Origin: Sphingosinicella microcystinivorans | GTDB lineage: Bacteria; Pseudomonadota; Alphaproteobacteria; Sphingomonadales; Sphingomonadaceae | Direction: 5' to 3' | Length of the DNA: 64,000 bases | Assembly: GCF_003634215.1 (NCBI RefSeq) | Contig: NZ_RBWX01000007.1 | Span: 978,945 to 1,042,944, forward strand | In this document: in pieces, positions 46,901 to 55,332 of the stretch | How positions within the stretch are numbered: position 1 is the first letter of the stretch | Layout: each line of letters starts with the position of its first letter | Notes under the pieces: model-generated | Told to the model about the DNA's origin: nothing | Databases searched by the model: none | Seen by the model: only the letters and a program-made list of their open reading frames with translations | Translations under genes and position numbers: made by a program

Positions 46901-48046
46901 ATGATCGGGGAAAGCGAGATCAGTCGCCGCGCCTTTGCGGCAGGCGCGGCGGGCCTCGGCCTTTCGGCACTGGCGGGCATCGCGCCTGCCGCCGCCGAAA
47001 CAGTGCCGCCGGCGGTGGCGGCGCTTTACAAGAAGGCGATCGTCATCGATGCGCTCGCTTCCCCCGATACGTGGAACGTTCCCTATCCGCCGCCCGGCGA
47101 ACTCACGCCCGAAAAGCTCGCGAACGTGCGCGCCTCGGGCATCACCGCGGTCAACCTCACGGTGGGTAAGCCGGGCGGGCTTGAAGGCACGGTGAAGGAA
47201 ATCTCGAAATGGCTCCGCCATATCGAGGCGCATCCCGATCATTTCCTGCTCGTGAAGCGCCATGCCGATCTTGCCGCCGCCAAGAAGGCAGGCAAGCTCG
47301 GCATCATCTTCGGCTTTCAGGGCATGGGCATGATCGGTGAGGATCTGAGCCTCATCGAAACGTTCGACGGCCTGTGGGTGAAGATCATGCAGCTCACCTA
47401 CAACGACAAGAATCCGCTCGGCGCGGGTAGTTCCTCGCCGGATAACGAAGGCCTCACGTCGCTTGGTCGCGAAGCCGTGGCGCGCATGAACAGCCTCGGC
47501 ATCCTCGTCGATACCGGCCACGCCACGCCGCAGACGGTGATAGACGCGGCGGCGTCCTCGTCGAAGCCGATCACCTGCTCGCACACCGGAGCCCGCGCCG
47601 TTTATGCCAGCCAGCGTAATCAGACGGACGCCGCACTCCGCGCCGTTTCAAACACGGGCGGTGTTGTCGGCATCTATCTGATGCCGTTCCTTGGCCGCGA
47701 CCCTGTCTCGCCCTCGCGAGCGCTGTTCATGAAGCATCTTGTCCACACATTGAACCTGTGCGGAGAGGATCATGTCGGCATCGGCAGCGACCAGAGCATC
47801 ACGCCCGTCGACATCTCCCCGGCCTACATGGATATCGTGCGCAAGACCGCCGAGGCGCGGCAGAAGGCCGGCATCGGTGCGCCGGGGGAAGCCGATGGCC
47901 CGGTTGCGGTCCCTGATCTCAACAGCGCCCGCCGCATGGAAATCATCGCCGCCGAACTCGACCGTGCGAAATACCCCGCGCGCGTCATCGAAAAGGTGAT
48001 CGGCGGCAACTTCGATCGCCTGTTCCGCGAGGTCTGGAAGGCCTGA
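46901..48046 (+). CDS. M19 membrane-dipeptidase-family protein with altered metal site, Tat-exported
   Basis: Protein of 381 aa resembling renal-type dipeptidase. A twin-arginine signal (ISRRAFAAGAAG) directs folded export. Two metal histidines are recognisable in LVDTGHAT and TCSHTGAR, but the N-terminal HxD motif (usually DGHND) reads IDALASPD, and the Glu of the usual EG motif is Gln in FGFQGMG. GGGAGA precedes the ATG at 46901, 11 bp after the M20-like stop. It completes the three-gene exopeptidase operon. A decayed copy of its C-terminal end occurs at 55180-55332. Dipeptide cleavage is the family role; activity with this metal site is uncertain. Confidence 0.82.
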   Translation: MIGESEISRRAFAAGAAGLGLSALAGIAPAAAETVPPAVAALYKKAIVIDALASPDTWNVPYPPPGELTPEKLANVRASGITAVNLTVGKPGGLEGTVKEISKWLRHIEAHPDHFLLVKRHADLAAAKKAGKLGIIFGFQGMGMIGEDLSLIETFDGLWVKIMQLTYNDKNPLGAGSSSPDNEGLTSLGREAVARMNSLGILVDTGHATPQTVIDAAASSSKPITCSHTGARAVYASQRNQTDAALRAVSNTGGVVGIYLMPFLGRDPVSPSRALFMKHLVHTLNLCGEDHVGIGSDQSITPVDISPAYMDIVRKTAEARQKAGIGAPGEADGPVAVPDLNSARRMEIIAAELDRAKYPARVIEKVIGGNFDRLFREVWKA

Positions 48047-48051
48047 AACGT

Positions 48052-48079
48052 TCAGGGCGGAGCCGAAGCCCCGCCCTGA
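48052..48079. terminator. Hairpin after exopeptidase operon
   Basis: TCAGGGCGG / CCGCCCTGA, 9-bp stem with a 10-nt loop, between the convergent M19-like gene and the TBDT at 48108. There is no T-run on the plus strand, so it is moderately supported as a shared terminator. Confidence 0.55.
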
Positions 48080-48107
48080 TCATGTTCGTCTCGAAAGCGT
48101 TCCTCGC

Positions 48108-50909
48108 TTACAGCGGCGAACCGCCTAGCTTGTAAGTCACCTGAAGGTAGAAGCTGCGGCCCACGCTGTCGAACCAGCTGATGTCGTAATAGGGATACGC
48201 CGAGTAGGTCGGATCCTTCACCGGGTTCTTGTCGAACACGTTCGTCACGGTGAACGACGCGCGGAGGTGATCCGTGAAGTCGTACTGCAGCGTCGTGTTG
48301 AACAGGTAGCTCGCCTTGATATAGGCGTCCTCGTCATAGTTCGGCAGTTTGCCGAGCCGCTTGCCTTCCACCGTCCAGCGCAGATCGTCGAGTGACCACG
48401 TGATGCTGCCCGTCGTCTTGTCGCGCGGCATGTAGTAGCCGCTGTCTTCGGCCAGCCTGTTGATGGTCGGATCGCCCGGATACTGGCGTGAGGTATGTTT
48501 GAACACATGCGTATGCGCCAGCGAGAGCGCGAACTCGCCGAAGTCTGTCGGCAGGCGTCCATGCAAAGCGATGTCGATACCGCTGGTCTTCTCATGCGCG
48601 ATGTTGATCGGGTTGATGGAGACATAGTCGATCTCGCCTTCGCTCACGCCGCTCGCGAAGCGGCTGACGCGGGCAATGGCGTCTGCACAGGTCGGCGAAT
48701 CGATCGCTACCGGGGAACCGTTGGCATCCACGCCAAGCCGGCAGTCGGCCTCGGCGCGCAGCAGCGAATCGATGCTGATATCCTGTACCTGATTGGCAAG
48801 CGACACGCGGAAATAGTCGACCGAAACATCGAAATGACGCGACGGTGCCCACACGATTCCGGCGTTGAGAGATTTGCTGGTTTCTGGCTTCAGACCGCGA
48901 TTGCCATTGCGCTGGGCGACGATGCGGCCCGAATAATCGTCGCTGCAGTCGCTCAGCGAAAGGTCGGGATCGTCGCTGCGGCAAATGAAATAGTCGGTTG
49001 CCGAAGGATGCGTGTTGCCCGGGCCCGTGAACACGTAGTGCAGATCAGGCGCGCGGAAACCTGTGCCGTAGGCGGCGCGCAGCAACAGCGTCGAAACGGG
49101 ACGCAGCTCCAAGCCCGCGTTGTACGTGAACTTGCCGATGCCATTTCCGGCAAAGCGGAAGTGATCGTAACGTCCGGCGGCCGAAACCTGCAGAAAGTCC
49201 GTCACCGGCGCGCGAAGCTCGCCGCCGAGTGCCCAGTGTGTGCGCTTGCCGTGGCCGTCGCTGTCTTTCAGGCCATAATAATAGTCCGTCAGTGCCAGCG
49301 GATCGGGGTTGAGGTCATAGCCCTGCTTCCCGAACTCGGCGATCGCCGCGAAACCGACCGGCCCCGCGGGCAGCGAGAACAGTTCGGTTGAAGAGACGGT
49401 GGCCGAAAGATTGTCCGTCCAGCTCTTCGGATCGTAGACGCTGTAAACGGCAATGCTGTCGTATTCCGCCTGCGTCAGCGGTGTGTAGAGACGTTCCGGA
49501 TCGGCATTGAAGATCGGGTAGCCGCTGTCGTCGTCGGTGCCGAGCTGATCGCCAAGGAACAGCTCATTGGCTTTGGCAGCGATGATCTGCGGGAACTTGA
49601 CCTTCGCCTTGTACTCGCTGTGGTTGAACGAAACTTCGTAGGTCCACTTGTCGTCAAGGCTGCCCTTGATGCCGGGCGTGATGCTGAACGTCTGCTGGCG
49701 ATTGCGCGTCATCACGTTCGAGAAACCACCCGACTCTTCCGGCGTGAACTGGCGGTACCAGTCGTCGAGAACGCCGTCGAAGCTGTTGAAGAACGTGGTG
49801 TCGCTGCTGCCGGCGGCATTCTGGTAGCCCCAGTCTAGCACGTCTGGCATCAGCGCGACCTTGCTGATGCCGAACTGCGCATCGAGGAACAACTCTGCGC
49901 TGTCCGAAACTTTGAGGCCGGCGGACGCGTAGCTGTTGAAGCCTTCGCGGCGCGAAATGATCGTGCCGTAGCCGATCGAAGTGTTGCTGCCGCAGAAATA
50001 GCCGGGGCCGTAGTCGTCCAGAACCGGATCATACGCGCCGTAACGCGGACGCGAAGCATAATAGATTGATCCGTCGTTCAGGTGGGCGAGCGCGGCACAG
50101 GTGTCGGCGCCCGGATCGACGTATTCGTCGTTGTCCGGATCATAACGCAGGAAAACGCGCCGGCCGAGAGGGGCGGCCGTCGTCGGGCTGTCGGCGGTGC
50201 TGTCCTGGATGTTGCGCTGATAACCCCAGATCGGTTTCTGCAGCGTGTATTCGATACCGCCGATGATGTGGAAATTCTCGTTCGACCAGCCGCTCGTCGC
50301 GGTGATGCGGTGCGAGGCGCCGCCGCCGCGATCGGTGAAGCCGTGGCGGTAATCCAGCGTGGTGCCGTCCACCTCCTTCTTCAGCTCGAAGTTGATGACA
50401 CCGGCGATCGCGTCCGATCCGTAGATGGCCGACGCGCTGCCGCTCAACACCTCGACGCGCTCGATGAGGCCGAGCGGGATGTTGGAAATGTCCGTGAAGT
50501 TGCTGCGGCCCTGGAAGGGCAGCGGGAAGTCGGCGATGCGTCGACCATTCACCAGCACCAGCGTGTGGTTCGGGCCAAGGCCGCGCAGATCCACCTGTTG
50601 CGCGCCGGGTGTGAAGCTCGCGCCGCTGAAAGATTGCTGACTCTGCGTCTCGCCGCCGTTCTGGGTAACGGCGCGCAGGATGTCCGGCACACTCGTGTAG
50701 CCGTTCGCCCGAATGGCGTCGGCGTTGATGACGGTAACGGGCGCCGGGCCTTCCTGCGCAAGGCGCGGAATGCGCGAGCCGAGAACGAGGATCTCGCCAT
50801 CGACTTCGGTCGCAGTATCAGTGGTTTGCGCCATCGCGGAGGTGGCGAGCGCGGGCAGGCAGCAGCCCAGCGCGAGCAAAAGCTTCGTGCGGAATTGAAC
50901 GTTTGTCAT
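48108..50909 (-). CDS. TonB-dependent receptor paired with the cyanophycinase fusion
   Basis: Large outer-membrane receptor of 933 aa with a signal peptide ending near TSAMA. The plug begins EILVLGSRIPRLAQEGPAPV and includes VDLRGLGPNHTLVLVNGRRI and GSASAIYGSDAIAGVINFEL, a receptor class different from the other five in the window. The C-terminal residues are unusual for a barrel (ending GGSPL rather than Phe, after YLQVTYKL). The ATG at 50909 follows GGGGAACCC. It is divergent from the cyanophycinase-isoaspartyl peptidase fusion across 187 bp containing a 35-bp palindrome, so joint regulation and a shared polymer- or dipeptide-uptake role are likely. Confidence 0.9.
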   Translation of the reverse strand: MTNVQFRTKLLLALGCCLPALATSAMAQTTDTATEVDGEILVLGSRIPRLAQEGPAPVTVINADAIRANGYTSVPDILRAVTQNGGETQSQQSFSGASFTPGAQQVDLRGLGPNHTLVLVNGRRIADFPLPFQGRSNFTDISNIPLGLIERVEVLSGSASAIYGSDAIAGVINFELKKEVDGTTLDYRHGFTDRGGGASHRITATSGWSNENFHIIGGIEYTLQKPIWGYQRNIQDSTADSPTTAAPLGRRVFLRYDPDNDEYVDPGADTCAALAHLNDGSIYYASRPRYGAYDPVLDDYGPGYFCGSNTSIGYGTIISRREGFNSYASAGLKVSDSAELFLDAQFGISKVALMPDVLDWGYQNAAGSSDTTFFNSFDGVLDDWYRQFTPEESGGFSNVMTRNRQQTFSITPGIKGSLDDKWTYEVSFNHSEYKAKVKFPQIIAAKANELFLGDQLGTDDDSGYPIFNADPERLYTPLTQAEYDSIAVYSVYDPKSWTDNLSATVSSTELFSLPAGPVGFAAIAEFGKQGYDLNPDPLALTDYYYGLKDSDGHGKRTHWALGGELRAPVTDFLQVSAAGRYDHFRFAGNGIGKFTYNAGLELRPVSTLLLRAAYGTGFRAPDLHYVFTGPGNTHPSATDYFICRSDDPDLSLSDCSDDYSGRIVAQRNGNRGLKPETSKSLNAGIVWAPSRHFDVSVDYFRVSLANQVQDISIDSLLRAEADCRLGVDANGSPVAIDSPTCADAIARVSRFASGVSEGEIDYVSINPINIAHEKTSGIDIALHGRLPTDFGEFALSLAHTHVFKHTSRQYPGDPTINRLAEDSGYYMPRDKTTGSITWSLDDLRWTVEGKRLGKLPNYDEDAYIKASYLFNTTLQYDFTDHLRASFTVTNVFDKNPVKDPTYSAYPYYDISWFDSVGRSFYLQVTYKLGGSPL

Positions 50910-51022
50910 AGGGTTCCCCAGGTTCGGGCATAGCCCTCGCGGTCCTTTCACCGCGCCGGGAATGCCTTGCTGGTTTCGAGCAGAAGCCGTAATAAATTTC
51001 AACACTCTGCTTGATAGAATAA

Positions 51023-51033
51023 GAACATTGTTC
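51023..51033. promoter_or_regulatory. Small palindrome GAACATTGTTC
   Basis: Perfect 5-bp arms GAACA / TGTTC around one T in the same divergent region, 13 bp left of the 35-bp palindrome. It may be a second operator. Confidence 0.4.
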
Positions 51034-51035
51034 CC

Positions 51036-51070
51036 ATGTGCGATCATTATGTAACATAATGCTGTCACAT
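51036..51070. promoter_or_regulatory. 35-bp interrupted palindrome in divergent promoter
   Basis: Symmetric layout: outer arms ATGTG (51036-51040) and CACAT (51066-51070), 4-bp spacers on each side, inner arms CATTATG (51045-51051) and CATAATG (51055-51061), and central TAA. It ends 26 bp before the fusion-enzyme start and lies about 127 bp from the TBDT start. The size and symmetry suggest binding of a dimer of dimers or of an Lrp/AsnC-type protein; no regulator gene is adjacent. Confidence 0.65.
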
Positions 51071-51096
51071 CGGGTTTTTCGGGAAGGGCCGTCCGC

Positions 51097-53022
51097 ATGC
51101 TGAAATCGGGATTCTCAAAAGGGCTGTTTTCGGCGCTGATCGGGCTGCTCTTCGTGGTGTCGCCGGCGTTCGCGAAGGGGCGCTACAGCCACTATGTGCT
51201 CGGCGATCTCAGTGCGGCCACGCCGGCTCCTGTCTCGGGCGGGCTTCTGCTGATGGGTGGCGGGGACCGGAATCACGAGTCCATGCGCTGGTTCTTCGGC
51301 AAGGCCGGGCGCGGGCATATCGTCATCCTGCGCGCCTCGTTGGGTCCGGAGATCGGCAAGGAGTTTTACAACGAGCTGGGCGGCATCACGTCCGCCGAGA
51401 CGTTCGTCTTCAAGGATCGCGCGGCGGCAGCGGACCCGAAGATCCTCGCCAGCCTGAAGCGGGCGGACGGCATCTTCATCGCGGGCGGCGACCAGTCGCG
51501 CTATGTGCGCTACTGGAAGGGCACCGAGGTCGAGGACATTCTGAATGCGCACGTCGCTGCGGGAAAGCCGCTGGCGGGTACGAGCGCGGGGCTCGCCATG
51601 CTCGGCGAGCAGCTTTACAGCGCGGCTGTCGGCAGCATCAAAAGCGACGAGGCGCTTGCCGATCCCTTTGGCGCCGAGAACACCATCGAGGGTGATTTCC
51701 TGAACCTGGCGCTGCTGAAGGGCATCGTCACCGACACGCATTTCAAGGAACGCAACCGGCTCGGGCGTCTGTTCGCCTTCCTTGCGAAGGCGCAGGCCGG
51801 CCGCGCGGCCGATCTGCCGCCGATGCTTGGCCTCGGCGTCGATGAAAGCGCCGCGCTTGCGGTGGAGCCGGACGGCACAGGGCGCATCTATGCGACCGCG
51901 CCCGATGGCGGCGCATGGCTGGTGGACGGGACGGCGCTGCGCGGCCTCAGCCCCACAGGTCCGCTTGAAGCGCCGCGTATCCGCGTGGTCGGCATCGGCG
52001 CGGGGTCGGTCGTGCACCTGCCTTCGGGCGAGGTGGAAAACCCCGTCTTCACGCGTGCTTACGCCGCGCACGGCGGCAAGATCAGCGAAGTGCCGCTCTG
52101 GTCGCTCGCCATCCATGGCGGCGCCGGAGTGATGGATCGGAACGCGCTGTCGCCGGAGAAGGATGCGGCCTACCGCGCCGGGCTGAACGCGGCGCTGCAG
52201 GCGGGCGGTGAGGTCCTCGGCAAGGGCGGCACGGCGCTTGATGCCGTAGCCGCCGCGGTGCGTGTGCTTGAAGACAATCCGCTGTTCAACGCCGGTCGCG
52301 GCGCGGTCTTCACGGCGGAGGGTCGCAACGAACTCGACTCCTCCATCATGGACGGCCGGACGCTGAAGGCGGGCGCCGTTGCGGGCGTCACGCGCACGCG
52401 CCATCCGGTTGATCTCGCGCGCGCCGTCATGGAGCATACGCCTCACGTCATGCTCGCCGGGCCGGGGGCGGATCGCTTCTCGGTCGAGCAGGGGCTGGAG
52501 CAGGTCGATCCCTCGTGGTTCCGCACGGACCAGCGCTGGAAGCAGTATGAGGCGTGGAAGGCGCGCCAGCAGGCGGCGGTGGATCCCACGCACCTGTTCG
52601 GCACTGTCGGCGCGGTCGCGCTCGATGCCGCGGGCAACCTCGCGGCGGCGACCTCCACGGGCGGCATGGTTGGAAAGCGCTGGGGCCGTGTGGGCGATTC
52701 CCCGATCATCGGCGCGGGCACCTATGCGCGTAACGGCCAGTGCGCGGTCTCCGCGACCGGCTCGGGCGAATATTTCATCCGCGAAAGCGCCGCGCGGCAG
52801 GTGTGCGACCGTGTGGCGTGGCGCGGGGAGAGCCTTTCGGAGGCCGCGAAGGCGACGATTGCGGCCATCGGCGCGATCGGCGGGGAGGGCGGTCTCATCG
52901 CGATGGGCGCGGACGGGCGCCCCGCCTTCGGCCTGAACGACCTTGGCATGTACCGTGGCCGCCTTGCCGCAGGCGGTGCCCCCGAAACCGCCATCTTCGC
53001 CGATGAAGCCCTGATGGACTGA
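51097..53022 (+). CDS. Exported cyanophycinase-isoaspartyl peptidase/asparaginase fusion
   Basis: Two enzymes in one polypeptide of 641 aa behind a signal peptide (ending near SPAFA). Residues about 45-325 form an S51/cyanophycinase domain: GGLLLMGGGDRN, IAGGDQSRYVRYW, the nucleophile elbow GTSAG (Ser 163) and DTHFKERNRLGRL with His 215. Residues about 336-641 form an isoaspartyl peptidase/plant-type asparaginase Ntn domain: LAIHGGAGVM, FNAGRGAVFT and the autocleavage Thr 503 in FGTVGAVALD. The first domain would cut cyanophycin or similar beta-aspartyl polymers to beta-Asp-Arg; the second splits beta-aspartyl dipeptides. It is divergent from a TBDT. Ordinarily these are separate proteins. 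A peptide-side-chain-only role (isoaspartyl repair products) is the alternative. Confidence 0.9.
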   Translation: MLKSGFSKGLFSALIGLLFVVSPAFAKGRYSHYVLGDLSAATPAPVSGGLLLMGGGDRNHESMRWFFGKAGRGHIVILRASLGPEIGKEFYNELGGITSAETFVFKDRAAAADPKILASLKRADGIFIAGGDQSRYVRYWKGTEVEDILNAHVAAGKPLAGTSAGLAMLGEQLYSAAVGSIKSDEALADPFGAENTIEGDFLNLALLKGIVTDTHFKERNRLGRLFAFLAKAQAGRAADLPPMLGLGVDESAALAVEPDGTGRIYATAPDGGAWLVDGTALRGLSPTGPLEAPRIRVVGIGAGSVVHLPSGEVENPVFTRAYAAHGGKISEVPLWSLAIHGGAGVMDRNALSPEKDAAYRAGLNAALQAGGEVLGKGGTALDAVAAAVRVLEDNPLFNAGRGAVFTAEGRNELDSSIMDGRTLKAGAVAGVTRTRHPVDLARAVMEHTPHVMLAGPGADRFSVEQGLEQVDPSWFRTDQRWKQYEAWKARQQAAVDPTHLFGTVGAVALDAAGNLAAATSTGGMVGKRWGRVGDSPIIGAGTYARNGQCAVSATGSGEYFIRESAARQVCDRVAWRGESLSEAAKATIAAIGAIGGEGGLIAMGADGRPAFGLNDLGMYRGRLAAGGAPETAIFADEALMD

Positions 53023-53090
53023 CGCCGCCGGCGCTTGCCTTCCCGCGCGTCTTGCCCTTAGCTTCCCCCCGGATAACGGGGAGATCGACG

Positions 53091-55160
53091 ATGCGCTTGG
53101 TTCTGATCGCGGCGCTGCTTGCGTCTGCTGCTGTTGGCCCGGCCCGCGCGCACGAGGGTGCCGCGCCTGCCGCCCAGTCCAGGCCCGTTCCGAAGGATCA
53201 GCTGCTGAAGCCCCCGGCGGACGCGGTGCATTATGTCGTCGTGTCCGAAGCGGGCACGCACGGCAGCCAGTGGCGCTGGCAGCTTCCCGATGGCCGCACG
53301 GCGTACCGCTGGTCGCAGGAGCTGCGCGGCTGGATCACCGAGATGGACCAGGTGACACGCTTCGGCAAAGACGGCGCCATAGAGGCGCTGACGGTGCGCG
53401 GCGTCACCATGTCGGGCGATGCGGCGGAAGAGTTCCGCGTCGCGAATGGCCGCGCGACCTGGAAAACCGCGAACGACGCGGGCGAGGCGCCTGCGGGCGC
53501 GTGGTACATCCCGGCGGGCGGCGTCGGCATCGCGGGCGCCCCGCTGATCGAGGCGCTTGCCGCGGCGGGCGACAAGGGCCTCGATTTCCTGCCGAGCGGC
53601 AAGGGCCGCATGACCTTCGGCGGCACGCAGACGATCAACGGCCCCTCCGGCCCCAAGACCGTCCAGCTCGCCTTCATCAGCGGCATCATGCCCTCGCCGG
53701 TTCCCGTGTGGCTCGATGAGAACAAGCGCTATTTCGGCGAGGTCAGCTACATCTCGCTGCTTCCGGCGGGGTACGAGGGCACGCTGCGCCAGCTCCGCGA
53801 CGCGCAGGACGCAGCGACCGCAAAGGCCGTCGAAGGCATTGCGAAGCGCTTCCTCGATCCCGCCGCGAAAGCCCCGGTCCTCTTCGATAACGTCCAGCTC
53901 TTCGATGCCGACAAGGGCGTGTTCCTGGCGGGCAAGGCGGTCCTCGCGCAGGATGGCAAGATCGCGGCCATCGGCGCGGCGGGTTCGCTGAAGGCGCCTG
54001 CTGGCGCGCAGGTCATCGATGGTCGCGGCAAGACGCTGGTGCCCGGCATCTGGGATAGCCACCTCCACATCGGCGACGATTGGAGCGTGCTCAGCAACAT
54101 CGCGAACGGCATCACCAGCTTCCGCAGCCCCGGCACCACGTTCGATCGCGCGGTGGAGGTGGTGAAGCGCCGCGCCGCCGGCAAGCTGCTGATGGGCGAG
54201 CCCTTCATCTCCGCCATTGTGGACAAGAAGGACCCGCTCGCCGCGCAGGGCGCGGAGGTCGTCAGCAGCGAGGCGGAAACCATCGCCGCCGTGCGCCGCA
54301 TAAAGGATGCGGGCCTTTGGGGCGTGAAGTTCTACACCTCCATGAACCCGGCGTGGATCGCCCCTGCCGCGGCGGAGGCGCACCGCCTCGGCCTTCATGT
54401 GCACGGCCACGTGCCCGCCACGATGAAGCCGAGCGAGGCCGTCGCCGCCGGTTACGACGAGCTTACCCACCTCAATTTCGTGGTGATGGAGGCGATGCCG
54501 CGCGAGGTGATCGACAAGGCGAACACCCGCCAGCGCATGGAGGGGCCGGCGCGCTACTTCAAGGATGTCGATCTCGATGGCCCCTTGATGAAGGGCTTCA
54601 TCGCCGATCTCGCCCGCCGCAAGACACAGGTGGACCCCACCATCGTCATCTTCGAAGGGATGCTCACGCAGGATGGCGGAAAGCCCCATCCGGCCTATGC
54701 GCCCTACATGGGCATCATCTCCCCGGTCATGGAGCGCGCGCAGTTCACCAGCGGCGGCTATCCGCTGGTCGAGGGGCTGACGCGCGACGATTATCGCCAA
54801 AGCTATGCGAAGATGGTGGAGCTGGTCGGCCGACTCCACAAGGCGGGCGTCCCCATCGTGGCAGGCACGGACGGCTGGGGGATAGAGCTCATCCGCGAGC
54901 TTGAAATCTATCAGCAGGCCGGCTTCACCCCCGCCGAGGCGCTGCAAAGCGCAACCATCGTCCCCGCGCGCGTGGTGGGCGCCGACGCGCGCACCGGCTC
55001 GATCGCGGTGGGCAAGGAGGCGGACATGGTGCTGGTGGACGGAGACCCCTCAACCGACCTCGGCGCGCTCCGCCGCGTGTTGACCGTGGTCAGCGATGGT
55101 TACGTGATGGATGCCGCGGAATTGCGGAAGGCGGCGGGGTATAGCGGGGCGCCGAAGTAG
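53091..55160 (+). CDS. Exported amidohydrolase
   Basis: Amidohydrolase-superfamily protein of 689 aa with a signal peptide ending near GPARA. The first 270 residues are an extra N-terminal region rich in beta-strands; the metal-dependent barrel starts near residue 280 with the HxH motif in IWDSHLHIGDDW, Lys in GVKFYTS, His in HVHGHVPA and ELTHLNF, and Asp in VAGTDGWG. GGGGAGATC precedes the ATG at 53091. It follows the cyanophycinase fusion by 68 bp and may be its operon partner, hydrolysing a further amide or cyclic product. The N-terminal extension makes it longer than the two relatives at 3517 and 29900. Confidence 0.87.
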   Translation: MRLVLIAALLASAAVGPARAHEGAAPAAQSRPVPKDQLLKPPADAVHYVVVSEAGTHGSQWRWQLPDGRTAYRWSQELRGWITEMDQVTRFGKDGAIEALTVRGVTMSGDAAEEFRVANGRATWKTANDAGEAPAGAWYIPAGGVGIAGAPLIEALAAAGDKGLDFLPSGKGRMTFGGTQTINGPSGPKTVQLAFISGIMPSPVPVWLDENKRYFGEVSYISLLPAGYEGTLRQLRDAQDAATAKAVEGIAKRFLDPAAKAPVLFDNVQLFDADKGVFLAGKAVLAQDGKIAAIGAAGSLKAPAGAQVIDGRGKTLVPGIWDSHLHIGDDWSVLSNIANGITSFRSPGTTFDRAVEVVKRRAAGKLLMGEPFISAIVDKKDPLAAQGAEVVSSEAETIAAVRRIKDAGLWGVKFYTSMNPAWIAPAAAEAHRLGLHVHGHVPATMKPSEAVAAGYDELTHLNFVVMEAMPREVIDKANTRQRMEGPARYFKDVDLDGPLMKGFIADLARRKTQVDPTIVIFEGMLTQDGGKPHPAYAPYMGIISPVMERAQFTSGGYPLVEGLTRDDYRQSYAKMVELVGRLHKAGVPIVAGTDGWGIELIRELEIYQQAGFTPAEALQSATIVPARVVGADARTGSIAVGKEADMVLVDGDPSTDLGALRRVLTVVSDGYVMDAAELRKAAGYSGAPK

Positions 55161-55179
55161 GGGTGCACCGCTGCGGAAG

Positions 55180-55332
55180 GGTTATATCGGCATCGACAGC
55201 GACCAGAGCATCGCCGCCGAAATGGACCACGCGAAGTACCCGGCGCGCATCATCGAAAAGGTGATCGGCGGCAATTTCGACCGGCTGTTCCGTGAGGTTT
55301 GGGCGGGGCATAAGCCGGTATCTACGGATTAG
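55180..55332 (+). pseudogene. Remnant of an M19 dipeptidase, C-terminal end with internal deletion
   Basis: A 51-codon open stretch with no start of its own. Its translation first matches residues GIGSDQSI of the M19-like protein at 46901 (here GIDSDQSI), then jumps directly to the C-terminal region (AAE-DAKYPARIIEKVIGGNF-type, matching AAELDRAKYPARVIEKVIGG). The intervening 60 or so residues are missing, and both parent sequences have ATC at the joint, so a short-homology deletion is likely. It retains a stop. It lies exactly at the left edge of the low-GC island, suggesting that arrival of the island or an associated deletion destroyed a former dipeptidase gene downstream of the amidohydrolase. 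Confidence 0.85.

Noticed and set aside
53058-54947. 629-aa minus-strand ORF
   Set aside because: Antisense to the amidohydrolase that has a complete metal site; composition typical of shadow frames.
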